Assembly: GCF_900129855.1 (NCBI RefSeq)
Contig: NZ_LT670819.1
Location: 8,680,001 to 8,744,000 of the forward strand
Direction: 5' to 3'
DNA length: 64,000 bases
Source: Streptomyces sp. 3214.6
Lineage (GTDB): Bacteria; Actinomycetota; Actinomycetes; Streptomycetales; Streptomycetaceae
Shown: piece after piece, positions 24,072-32,197 of the stretch
How the letters are laid out: each line of letters begins with the position of its first letter
Position numbering within the stretch: the stretch's first letter is position 1
Program-made: the position numbers and the translations under genes
The notes under the pieces: model-generated
Told to the model about the DNA's origin: nothing
The model's database searches: none
What the model saw: the letters and a program-made list of their open reading frames with translations, nothing else

Positions 24072-25349
24072 GTGGACCTTTCCCGCAGACGATTCCTCCA
24101 GGCCGCCGTACTGACGGCCGCCGCGGCCGGTGCCACCGCAGCCTGCGGCGGCGGCTCCGGATCGAGCGGCAGCAAGGACAGCAAGAACCTGAGCCTCTGG
24201 TACTGGTCCGGCGGGCTGAGCGACAAGGTCGTCGCGGACGCCAAGAAGCACTTCTCCGACATCACCCTCAAGACCTCCGTGGTCGGCGGCGACTTCAAGA
24301 CCAAGCTGCTCACCGGCCTCAGGGCCGCCCAGTCCGCCCCGGACATCACCGGCATCAAGGGCGAGGACATCGCCTCCTTCCTGCCCAACGCCGACCGCTT
24401 CGTCGACCTGAAGACCGTGGGCGCGGACAAGCTGATGCCGCAGTACCTGTCCTGGAAGCTGAAGCAGGCCACCACACAGGACGGCAAGCTGATCGGCTTC
24501 CCGATCGACATCGGCCCCTGCGCCACGTTCTACCGCGAGGACCTCTTCGCCGCGGCGGGGCTGCCCACCGACCCGGCGAAGGTCTCCGCCGAGCTGTCCA
24601 CCTGGGACGACTACTTCAAGGCCGGCGTGGAACTGCACAAGGCCGTGCCGAAGACCTATCTGATCAACAACATCGGCTCCGTGTTCTCGATGATGATCGG
24701 CCAGGGCACCCAGCGCTTCATCGACGAGAACAACAAGTTCATCGGCGACCAGGACCACATCCGTACCGCCTGGACCACCGCCGTGAAGCCCTACACCCTC
24801 GGCATCGACGCCAAGATCAACGACAACACGTGGAACGCCGCGATCGGCAACGGCTCCCTGGGCACCGAGATCGGCGCCGCCTGGCACGCGCTGGACATCA
24901 GCAACGCCGCGCCCGGCACCAAGGGCAAGTGGCGGGTGGCGAGCCTGCCGGGCGGCCCGTCCAACCTCGGTGGGTCCTTCCTGGCCATCCCCGCGACCAG
25001 CGGCAACCCCGAGGAAGCCTTCAAGATCATCAGCTGGATCCTGGACCCGGAGAACCAGGCCCGCGGCTTCACCGACGCGGCCCTCTTCCCGACCGCCCCG
25101 GCCGCCTACAAGCTGCCGGCGCTGACCGGCGGTGACGCCTTCTTCGGCGGCCAGAAGACCATCGAGATCTTCGGCCCGGCTGCCGAGAAGATCCCCGCGG
25201 CCTACGAGGCCCCGGCGGACGCGGCGGTCTCCGCGCCCTTCTTCAGCGAGCTGACCGGCATCGAGGCCAAGGGCAAGGACCCCGACGAGGCCTGGAAGGA
25301 CGCGGTCGGCCAGGCCAAGCAGATCGCCCAGCGGCAGGGAGTGAAGTGA
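24072..25349 (+). CDS. ABC sugar importer binding lipoprotein (family 1)
   Basis: 425 residues. The Tat-like MDLSRRRFLQ signal leads to a lipobox ending at Cys25 (ATAAC). The mature protein starts LSLWYWSGGLSDKVV, typical of family 1 sugar-binding proteins, with PDITGIKGEDIASFLPNADRFVDL in the first lobe. GTG start 24072 has AGGAGA six bases upstream. It is followed by two permeases without a dedicated ATPase; Streptomyces sugar importers of this type share the MsiK ATPase. The neighbouring GH4 enzyme suggests a disaccharide or glycoside ligand. Confidence 0.92.
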   Translation: MDLSRRRFLQAAVLTAAAAGATAACGGGSGSSGSKDSKNLSLWYWSGGLSDKVVADAKKHFSDITLKTSVVGGDFKTKLLTGLRAAQSAPDITGIKGEDIASFLPNADRFVDLKTVGADKLMPQYLSWKLKQATTQDGKLIGFPIDIGPCATFYREDLFAAAGLPTDPAKVSAELSTWDDYFKAGVELHKAVPKTYLINNIGSVFSMMIGQGTQRFIDENNKFIGDQDHIRTAWTTAVKPYTLGIDAKINDNTWNAAIGNGSLGTEIGAAWHALDISNAAPGTKGKWRVASLPGGPSNLGGSFLAIPATSGNPEEAFKIISWILDPENQARGFTDAALFPTAPAAYKLPALTGGDAFFGGQKTIEIFGPAAEKIPAAYEAPADAAVSAPFFSELTGIEAKGKDPDEAWKDAVGQAKQIAQRQGVK

Positions 25350-25350
25350 C

Positions 25351-26406
25351 ATGTCGTCCAGCCCGGTAGCCGGCCCGGCTCCCACCGGACCGACCTCCGG
25401 ATCCGACACCGGTCCCACCGAGCGGCCGGCCCCGGACCGTCTCCACGGTCCGGGCCGACGCGCCCCCCGGATCCGGCCGGTCTCCGCCGGGGCCCGGCGC
25501 GGGCCGGGGCGGCGGGTCGCCAGACACTGGCCGCAGTACCTGGCCATCTCGCCGTACTACCTGATCTTCTCGGTCTTCATGCTCTTCCCGGTGATCTACA
25601 CCGTGTACCTGGCGTTCCAGAAGTGGGACGGCATCGGGGACATGCACTTCGTCGGGTTCCAGCAGTTCCGGTTCCTGTGGGACGATCCGATCTTCTGGCT
25701 GTCCATCCGCAACACCCTCGTCATCTGGGTGCTGTCGACCGTGCCGATGCTCTTCATGGCGCTGGTGCTCGCGGTGCTGGTGAACTCCACCAAACGCCTC
25801 ACCGCGTTCTACCGGGTCGCCCTGTTCATCCCCAGCATCACCTCGCTGGTGGCCATCGCGATCTTCTTCGGCGCGATCTTCAGCAACAACTTCGGCCTGA
25901 TCAACGCCATCCTGCGGGCCCTGCACGTGTCGGCCGTGCCCTGGCTGAGCAACGAGTGGACGATCAAGCTGGTGATCGCCGCGCTGATGACCTGGCAGTG
26001 GACCGGCTACAACGCGATCATCTATCTGGCCGGCCTCCAGGCGATCCCCTCGGAGCTCTACGAGGCCGCACGGATGGACGGCGCCGGACCGGTCCGGATC
26101 TTCTTCTCCATCACGATCCCGCTGCTGCGGCCCATCATCCTGTTCACCGTGGTGGTCTCCACCGTCACCGGACTGCAGAGCTTCACCGAACCCCAGGTGC
26201 TGTTCAACAGCGACGCCTCGACCAACCCCAACTCCGGTGGTCCGGGCCAGGCGGGCATGACCACCCTGCTGTACTTCTACCACCAGGCCTTCGACAACAA
26301 CGACTTCGGCTACGGCGCCGCCATCGTCTGGGCCTTCTTCCTGCTGATCCTGCTCATCGTCCTCATCAACTGGCGCCTGGTGCAGCGTAAGGAGCGACGG
26401 TCGTGA
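25351..26406 (+). CDS. ABC sugar importer permease (MalF/UgpA type)
   Basis: 351 residues with a ~60-residue Pro/Arg-rich cytoplasmic N-terminus before six membrane helices (first: YLAISPYYLIFSVFMLFPVIYTVYL region). The EAA loop is EAARMDGAGPVRIFFSITIPLLRP. It starts one base after the binding-protein stop region and overlaps the next permease by 4 bases. The long disordered N-terminus is common in actinomycete MalF-like permeases. Confidence 0.93.
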   Translation: MSSSPVAGPAPTGPTSGSDTGPTERPAPDRLHGPGRRAPRIRPVSAGARRGPGRRVARHWPQYLAISPYYLIFSVFMLFPVIYTVYLAFQKWDGIGDMHFVGFQQFRFLWDDPIFWLSIRNTLVIWVLSTVPMLFMALVLAVLVNSTKRLTAFYRVALFIPSITSLVAIAIFFGAIFSNNFGLINAILRALHVSAVPWLSNEWTIKLVIAALMTWQWTGYNAIIYLAGLQAIPSELYEAARMDGAGPVRIFFSITIPLLRPIILFTVVVSTVTGLQSFTEPQVLFNSDASTNPNSGGPGQAGMTTLLYFYHQAFDNNDFGYGAAIVWAFFLLILLIVLINWRLVQRKERRS

Positions 26407-27236
26407 ACAGCCAGAACCGTAAACGCCTGCGGGGGCTCAGCGTCCACGCCGTCCTGATGACCGGCGTCGTCATCTCGGTGTTCCCGTTCTACTGGATCGT
26501 CGTCATGGCGACGAACACCTCGCAGGACATCTACAGTTACCCGCCGAAACTCTGGTTCGGCGACCACCTGCTGACCAACATCCAGCACCTGTTCGACAAG
26601 ATGGACTTCTTCGGCTCCCTCTTCAACACGGTGATCGTCGCGGTCTGTACGACGGCGCTGGTGCTGTTCTTCGACTCGCTGGCCGCCTTCGCCTTCGCCA
26701 AGTACGACTTCCCCGGCAAGAAGTTCCTCTTCGGCGTGCTGCTGTCGATGTACATCCTGCCGACCCAGCTGGCGATCATCCCGCAGTACGAGATCATGGT
26801 GCAGCTGGGCTGGCTGGGCACGCTCAAGGCGCTCATCGTGCCCGCCGCCGCCAACGCCTTCGGCATCTTCTGGATGCGCCAGTACACCTCCACCAGCGTC
26901 CCCGACGAACTGCTGGACGCCGCCCGCATCGAGGGCGCCGGGTTCTTCCGGCTGTACTGGCACGTGGTACTGCCGTGCGTCCGCCCGGCCCTGGCGTTCC
27001 TCGGCATCTACACGTTCATCGCCGCCTGGAACGACTACATCCTGCCGTTGGTGATGCTGGTCAACCCCGACCGTCTCACCCTCCAGGTGGCGCTGGCCCA
27101 GTTGTACGCCGGCCACTCCACCGACTACAGCATGGTGATGGCCGGGGTGCTCCTGTCGGTCATCCCGCTGGTGCTGGTGTTCACGTTCTTCGCCCGGGGC
27201 TTCATCGCGGACGCCACGAAGGGCGCCCTGCGCTGA
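26403..27236 (+). CDS. ABC sugar importer permease (MalG/UgpE type)
   Basis: 277 residues, six helices, with VFPFYWIVVMATN opening and EAA loop DAARIEGAGFFRLYWHVVLPCVRP. GTG start overlaps the preceding permease stop (GTGA). It ends the importer operon; no ATPase gene follows, so the complex must borrow an ATPase encoded elsewhere. Confidence 0.93.
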   Translation: MNSQNRKRLRGLSVHAVLMTGVVISVFPFYWIVVMATNTSQDIYSYPPKLWFGDHLLTNIQHLFDKMDFFGSLFNTVIVAVCTTALVLFFDSLAAFAFAKYDFPGKKFLFGVLLSMYILPTQLAIIPQYEIMVQLGWLGTLKALIVPAAANAFGIFWMRQYTSTSVPDELLDAARIEGAGFFRLYWHVVLPCVRPALAFLGIYTFIAAWNDYILPLVMLVNPDRLTLQVALAQLYAGHSTDYSMVMAGVLLSVIPLVLVFTFFARGFIADATKGALR

Positions 27237-27371
27237 CGACGGCGGAGTGGGAGGCCGAGACGGCGGCGGGGACGGGCCCGGTCGGGCGGCCCCCGGTGGA
27301 CGGTGTGCCGTTCGGTCGGCCTGAGCGCGAGCCTCGCGTGGCTTTCCGCTCCGGAGTCCTAGCGTGGCGCC

Positions 27372-28394
27372 ATGACGAGACAGCAGGACATGGGGCAGCG
27401 AGCAGCCGTGGTGCTCTGCGTGAGTGCGGCGCTGATGGGACCGGGAAGCCTGGCCGGCGCAGCCGCCGCGACGTCGGCGGCCGGGCCGTCCTCGCGGCCC
27501 GATGCGCTCGTTTACCTCGCCAACCTCCACTCCGACACGGTGTCGGTCGTCGACACCGGCACCGGCATGGTCGTGGACAGCGTTGCTGTCGGGGACGGAC
27601 CGGACAGCGTGGCCGTCAGCCCGGACGGCTCCCGCGTCTACGTCACCAATTCCGCGTCGGACACCGTATCGGTGATCGACGCCCGTACCCGGACGGTCAT
27701 CGCCGCCGTCGCCGTCGGTGACGAACCAAGCAGAGTGACCATCTCTCCTGACAACCAAAACGTCTACGTCGCCAACGTCGGGTCGGACAACGTGTCGGTG
27801 ATCAGCACCCGCACCCGTGCCGTGACGGACACCATCGCGGTGGGCGATGCCCCGCTGGGCGTGACGGTGACACCCGACGGACGCACCCTGTACGTCGCCA
27901 ATGCCGCGTCCGACACCGTCTCGGTGGTCCGGACCGCCACCGGATCGGTCACCGACTCCATCCCCGTCGGCAGCGGACCGACCGCCCTGGTACTCACCCC
28001 CGACGGCCGGCACCTGTACGTCTCCAATCTGACCTCGGACGACGTGTCGGTGGTCGACGTTCACGACGGCGTGGAATCGGACCGCATCCCGGTCGGGGAC
28101 CAGCCCGCGGGAATCGGGGCGCGACCGGATGGCCGCCAGGTCTACGTCGCCAACATCGGGTCCGACAACGTGTCCGTGATCAGCACCCGCGGCCGTGCCG
28201 TCACCGACACCATCGCCGTGGGAGACGGCCCCAACGGCCTCGCCGTCGGCCCGGGCGGCTCCCGGGTCTACGTCAGCAACTTCGACTCGGACACCCTCTC
28301 GGTCATCGACACCTCGACAGCCCGCACAACGAACACAGTGGCCGTGGGCGACGGGCCGACCGGCGTGGCAGTGGCACAAGCAAAGAGGGCCTGA
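27372..28394 (+). CDS. secreted YVTN/YncE-type beta-propeller protein
   Basis: 340 residues: a signal peptide (~1-35, ending near GAAAA) followed by seven ~42-residue repeats. Each repeat has the form VYVxNxxSDxVSVIDT...VTDTIAVGDGPxGVAVxPDG, giving a complete seven-bladed propeller. No catalytic motif or membrane anchor is visible. YVTN propellers often act in surface binding or as scaffolds; the partner is unknown. The IS1182 element lies 73 bases downstream. The repeats are nearly identical at the protein level (VYVANVGSDNVSVIST twice), indicating internal duplication. Confidence 0.88.
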   Translation: MTRQQDMGQRAAVVLCVSAALMGPGSLAGAAAATSAAGPSSRPDALVYLANLHSDTVSVVDTGTGMVVDSVAVGDGPDSVAVSPDGSRVYVTNSASDTVSVIDARTRTVIAAVAVGDEPSRVTISPDNQNVYVANVGSDNVSVISTRTRAVTDTIAVGDAPLGVTVTPDGRTLYVANAASDTVSVVRTATGSVTDSIPVGSGPTALVLTPDGRHLYVSNLTSDDVSVVDVHDGVESDRIPVGDQPAGIGARPDGRQVYVANIGSDNVSVISTRGRAVTDTIAVGDGPNGLAVGPGGSRVYVSNFDSDTLSVIDTSTARTTNTVAVGDGPTGVAVAQAKRA

Positions 28395-28467
28395 CACCGG
28401 CCGCGGTCTCGTCCTGTCGCTGCCGCAGTCGCTCCAACTGACCCACCATCAAGGAGACACGTCCTAG

Positions 28468-28487
28468 AAGGCTCATGAAGATCTTGG
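28468..28487. repeat. terminal inverted repeat (right end) of the IS1182 element
   Basis: AAGGCTCATGAAGATCTTGG, perfect mirror of the repeat at 30158-30177; preceded by CTAG. Confidence 0.93.
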
Positions 28488-28490
28488 TGA

Positions 28491-28521
28491 GGGGCTGTCC
28501 GGCCGGAGGCCGGGCAGCCCC
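28491..28521 (-). terminator. terminator-like hairpin after the transposase gene
   Basis: GGGGCTGTCCGGCC (28491-28504) pairs with GGCCGGGCAGCCCC (28508-28521) with one mismatch. It lies 7 bases beyond the transposase stop, inside the element. Confidence 0.6.
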
Positions 28522-28527
28522 TGTTCG

Positions 28528-30108
28528 CTATGTGGTGGCCGGGGTGAGTCGCCAGCGGCCGCCAGTGTGGGTGAGTCCGAGGTTGATCAGTCGGCGGAGG
28601 TTGAGGGCGGCGGCTCGGGTGTGAAGCCAGGTGTTGTTGTTGATGGTTCCGCGGTAGCGGAGTCTGCGGTTGCCGTGCTGGACGAGCCAGGCGACGGCGC
28701 GTTCGACTGGTGGTCGCCAGCGGCGGTAGTCGGCTTGCCAGTCCGGGTCGGTGGCGGCCTGGCGGCGGGCGGCCGCTTGCAGGTCGTGGTGGGGGCGGAT
28801 GGTCAGGATGCGGCCGGCCTTGGCCTTGGTGCACCGCTCGCGGAGGGGGCATCCGGTGCACAGGTTCCCGAAGGCCGCCTTGCGCTGGTTGTGCTGTCCG
28901 CCGGGGCCCGACAGGGCAACCGTATGCCCGGCGGGGCAGGTGACCGCGGAGGCGGCGGTGTCGATGGCGAAGTCGTCCAGGGTGAAGCCGCCGGGGACGG
29001 CGGGCCGCAGTGGGGCGGGCTTGAAGAACAGCCGGTGCCCCGCCTGGTGCAGGGCTTGGCGCATGTCGCCGGCGGAGTAGGCGGTGTCGCCGAAGGCGTC
29101 CACCGGACTCTCCTCGTCGGCCAGCAGATCCAGGCCGACGGTGGCCTCGTGGTGCTCGGCTCCGGCGCCGGGCCGCAGAGCCACGGCCGTGTATAAGCCG
29201 GTCTCGGGCTCGATGGCCAGGTGGGCTTTGTATCCGTCCTGCTGGTGGGTGCGGGTCTTGTGGATGTGGCGGGCTTCAGGGTCGACGGTGGACACGACGC
29301 GGCCCGGAGCGGTCCCCTTGCTGATGCGCCAGCGTCCGTCGCGGCCGTCGGAGTCCTCGGCCGGCTCCACGTCTTGTCCTGCGACCAGCGCCAGGATGCC
29401 GAGGGCGTTCGCGGCCTTCTCGTCCAACTGCTGGTCGGGCAGGTGGCCCAGCAGCCGCAGCACATCGGTGACCAGGGCGTCGACGAGTTCCGCGCGGGCC
29501 TGCTCGTCGTTCCAGGCGATGCGGGGTTTGCCGGGATCGGTGTAGTCGTGCGCGGTGCACTGCACGGCCGCGACCTCGGCGGCGCCGGGGACTTCGCGGA
29601 TCACCGCACGGACGGCGGCGATCAGCTGGGTGACGGTGTCCTGGGTGGCCACCGCGTCGTCCAGCACCGTCGAGTCCAAGGCCCGCCGGTGCTTGCCGCC
29701 CAGGACACCGGTGGCCTTCACCACCTCGCGCACGGCCTCGAAGACGCGGTTGGGCCGGGCCGAGCAGGCCAGACGGCGGCGGAAGTAGGCCAGCAGAGAC
29801 GGGTCAAACGCCAGGTCGTTCAGGCCCAGCCCGCACGCGGCCTTCCACCGCAGGTCACACCGCAGCTCCTGCACCGTCTCGAAGTCCGACAGCCCGTGCA
29901 GGGCCTGCAGCGTGATCGCCGCAGCCAGGATCTGCGGCGGCATGCTCGGCCGTCCATTCGCCGACGGGTACATGTCCGCGAACATATGAGCCGGGAACAG
30001 AGCACCACGGTGCTCGGCCAGAAACGCGAACACACTCCCCGCCGGAATCAACTCCCGGCACGTCTCCCACACATCCGGCCCGACCGTGTCCCCGGCCCAT
30101 TCCCCCAT
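28528..30108 (-). CDS. IS1182-family DDE transposase
   Basis: 526 residues, normal length. The N-terminal DUF772 dimer domain includes FADMYPSANGRPSMPPQILA and LSDFETVQELRCDLRWKAACG. The first catalytic Asp lies in RALDSTVLDDAV. A DDE_Tnp_1 core follows with DGYKAHLAIE, DAFGDTAYSAGD and a C-terminal Cys cluster (CTGCPLRERCTKAK). The closing WLVQHGNRRLRYRG segment is typical of the family. ATG 30108 is preceded by two in-frame GTGs that could also serve. No frameshift or stop is seen. Confidence 0.94.
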   Translation of the reverse strand: MGEWAGDTVGPDVWETCRELIPAGSVFAFLAEHRGALFPAHMFADMYPSANGRPSMPPQILAAAITLQALHGLSDFETVQELRCDLRWKAACGLGLNDLAFDPSLLAYFRRRLACSARPNRVFEAVREVVKATGVLGGKHRRALDSTVLDDAVATQDTVTQLIAAVRAVIREVPGAAEVAAVQCTAHDYTDPGKPRIAWNDEQARAELVDALVTDVLRLLGHLPDQQLDEKAANALGILALVAGQDVEPAEDSDGRDGRWRISKGTAPGRVVSTVDPEARHIHKTRTHQQDGYKAHLAIEPETGLYTAVALRPGAGAEHHEATVGLDLLADEESPVDAFGDTAYSAGDMRQALHQAGHRLFFKPAPLRPAVPGGFTLDDFAIDTAASAVTCPAGHTVALSGPGGQHNQRKAAFGNLCTGCPLRERCTKAKAGRILTIRPHHDLQAAARRQAATDPDWQADYRRWRPPVERAVAWLVQHGNRRLRYRGTINNNTWLHTRAAALNLRRLINLGLTHTGGRWRLTPATT

Positions 30109-30157
30109 CACCACGAAACGAGTCTGGCCCCACCGCTCACGCGGCGGGGCCAGAACC

Positions 30158-30177
30158 CCAAGATCTTCATGAGCCTT
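30158..30177. repeat. terminal inverted repeat (left end) of the IS1182 element
   Basis: CCAAGATCTTCATGAGCCTT, followed by CTAG; 50 bases upstream of the transposase start. Confidence 0.93.
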
Positions 30178-31368
30178 CTAGTCGACGTCCACCGGGCCGT
30201 CGTCCGTCTTGCGGTCCTTGCCCGGGTGCAGCTGGAGCAGGGCGCTGCCGTTGCCGTTCTCGGGGCGGCCACGGCCCTCGCCGGAGTCCTGCCCGCCCAG
30301 GTTCTGGCGGACCGAGTCGAGGATCGTCAGGCCCTGGGAGACCAGGCCGGCGGCGATCTCGCCCAGGCCGTCCGCGCCGTTCAGGACGTTGACGTTGGCG
30401 CCGGCGAGGCCGCCGGCCGCCTCCTTCACGATCTGCGGGAGCTGGTCGATCAGCATCCGGTCGAGCGCGACCCGGTCGTAGGACGCGGCCGCCTCGGCCT
30501 GGATCTTCATGCGCTGCGCGTCGGCGGCGGCGAGCACCCGGATCCGCTCGGCCTCGGCCTCGGCCGGCTTCACGATCTCGGCCACCAGCTGCTGCTGGCG
30601 CAGCTTGGCCTGGCGCTGCGCCAGCTCGGTCTGGGCGGCGAGCACCTCCTGCTGGGCGTGGGCCTGCGCCAGCGGGCCCGCCTGGGCGGCCTGGGCCTGC
30701 GCGCGGTCCACCTCGGCCGAGTACTCCGCCTTGACGACGGCCGTCTGCCGGGCGTACTCGGCCTGCTTGCGGGCCGCCTCCTGCTCCGCCTCGACCGACG
30801 CCTGGGTGGCCTGGGCCTGGGCGATCTGGGCCTGCCGCTGGATGGCCGCCTTGTGCGGAGCGGACATCGCGTCGATGTAGCCGGCGTCGCCGTCGTCGAT
30901 CGACTGGATCTGCAGCGAGTCCACGATCAGACCGATCTTCGCCATCTCCATCTTGGAGGTGTCCAGCACCTCCGCGGCGAGCTTCTGCCGCTCGGTGACG
31001 ATCTCCTCGACCGTCATCGAGCCGATGATGGCGCGCAGGTGCCCGGCGAAGATCCGCCCGGTCAGCACCGACATCTGGTCCTGGTCGGAGAGGAAGCGCT
31101 GCCCGGCGTTGATGATGCTCTCGTGGTCGTTGCCGACCTTGAACGCGATCACGGCACGCACGTGCAGGGCGATGCCCTGCCTGGTCACACAGGTCTCGGT
31201 GACCTCGGCCTCGCACATCGACAGCGTGAGGAAACGGGTCTTGCGGAAGAACGGGATCACGAACTTGCCGTGTCCCGTCACCACTCGGAACGGCGCGCCC
31301 CCCAGTCCCCGCCGGCCCCCCGAGATCAACATCGCCTCGTCGGGAGCGGGAACGCGGTATCCGAACAT
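30178..31368 (-). CDS. second flotillin-family (SPFH) protein, no obvious membrane helix
   Basis: 396 residues, paralogue of the protein at 4675-6168. SPFH domain ~5-180 (FRVVTGHGKFVIPFF, then FAGHLRAIIGSMTVEEI), coiled coil rich in Ala/Gln/Glu ~190-320, then NVNVLNGADGLGEIAAGL matching the LNGADG motif of the paralogue. It begins MFGYRVPAPDEAMLISGG without a clear transmembrane segment, unlike the first copy, so membrane contact may be by hairpin or lipid. AGGAG lies 13 bases before the start. The TAG stop is formed by the CTAG repeated at the IS1182 insertion. An NfeD-like gene precedes it by 14 bases. Confidence 0.92.
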   Translation of the reverse strand: MFGYRVPAPDEAMLISGGRRGLGGAPFRVVTGHGKFVIPFFRKTRFLTLSMCEAEVTETCVTRQGIALHVRAVIAFKVGNDHESIINAGQRFLSDQDQMSVLTGRIFAGHLRAIIGSMTVEEIVTERQKLAAEVLDTSKMEMAKIGLIVDSLQIQSIDDGDAGYIDAMSAPHKAAIQRQAQIAQAQATQASVEAEQEAARKQAEYARQTAVVKAEYSAEVDRAQAQAAQAGPLAQAHAQQEVLAAQTELAQRQAKLRQQQLVAEIVKPAEAEAERIRVLAAADAQRMKIQAEAAASYDRVALDRMLIDQLPQIVKEAAGGLAGANVNVLNGADGLGEIAAGLVSQGLTILDSVRQNLGGQDSGEGRGRPENGNGSALLQLHPGKDRKTDDGPVDVD

Positions 31369-31382
31369 CTCTCTTCTGCTCC

Positions 31383-31631
31383 TCAGTCGGCGTCGGCGAG
31401 ATCGCCGAGCGCGTCCAATGGATCCCTCCACTCGATGACGCCGACCTCGCGACATCCACGCGATTCGATCACCAGGACCGTCGCCCCAGTGGGTAGAGGA
31501 TCCTCCGACCAGGCGAGAAAGGTCTCGGAACCGCCCCTGACCCGCACCAGGATCTCGCCGGGGCCCGCGGAACCGCGGGTTCCGACGAGCACCTTCCCCG
31601 TACAGCCGATCACGGCCTCATCCTGCGGCAT
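31383..31631 (-). CDS. small NfeD-like OB-fold partner of flotillin 2
   Basis: 82 residues: GCTGKVLVGTRGSAGPGEILVRVRGGSETFLAW, then TGATVLVIESRG. It shares its core with the 72-residue protein at 6323-6541 and lies 14 bases upstream of the flotillin 2 start, so the two form an operon. GGAGG nine bases before ATG 31631 supports this start. The C-terminal ~20 residues (DPLDALGDLADAD) are acidic and absent from the other copy. Confidence 0.8.
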   Translation of the reverse strand: MPQDEAVIGCTGKVLVGTRGSAGPGEILVRVRGGSETFLAWSEDPLPTGATVLVIESRGCREVGVIEWRDPLDALGDLADAD

Positions 31632-31825
31632 CACCGGCCGCCCTCCAACGCTCTGGCCCACGGTTCAGACGATAGACCCACCAGGGCCGGGGGCCCAACG
31701 GGCACGACGATTCGGCCCGCGGGGGCGGGCATACCGCCTTTCCCACGACGGGAAACCGGGCCGGGACGACGGGGGCCCGCACGAGGCCGAGGAGCCTCGC
31801 CTGCTGCGCGGCGGTCAGGGCGGTG

Positions 31826-32131
31826 CTACCTCCTCGTGGCGGACGGTGACCGTTTCGCCGTCGATCTCCATCGAGGTCGGCTCCGAACCCCAGAAGCAGG
31901 GGCGCCGCGCTGCACCTCGCGGGTGCTCTCGGCGAGCACGAGGTCGCCGAGCGTCCGCACGGGTCCCTGGTCGGACGTCTGCGCCGGCCCGGCCCGACGC
32001 AGCAGACCACGCAGCCGCTCGTTCTCGCCGCGCAGCCGGCGCAGCACCTCGACGCCGTCCACGTCGGGCAGCATCCCGTCGACCATCAGCACGCGAACCG
32101 TGCCTTCACGGGTACCGGGGACGCCAGACAT
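31826..32131 (-). pseudogene. decayed remnant of an OmpR-type response regulator
   Basis: The reading frame preserves VLMVDGMLPDVDGVEVLRRL, the phosphoacceptor end of a receiver domain, then jumps to VRTLGDLVLAESTREVQRG, which resembles the start of an OmpR effector domain. The first half of the receiver, the second half of the receiver and the DNA-binding helices are missing. Past ~31900 the frame turns into Arg/Ser-rich noise. The flanking 31632-31825 and 32132-32197 hold nothing recognisable. I read this as a gene fossil; a short functional protein cannot be excluded. Confidence 0.5.
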
Positions 32132-32197
32132 GGGCCGAGGTTCGCTCGGTGCGCTGTGAGAACCGGGTGCGCGAGCTGAGCGCGTGCCAGGAGGACG

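Larger units (their letters stand above)
28468..30177 (-). mobile_element. IS1182-family insertion sequence, complete
   Basis: 1710 bp, bounded by perfect 20-bp terminal inverted repeats (28468-28487 and 30158-30177), flanked on both sides by CTAG (28464-28467 and 30178-30181), the apparent 4-base target duplication. It holds one transposase gene on the minus strand and a terminator hairpin after it. The insertion point falls in the stop codon region of the flotillin gene at 30178, which keeps TAG from the duplicated CTAG. Intact ends and reading frame suggest recent and possibly active transposition. Confidence 0.93.
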
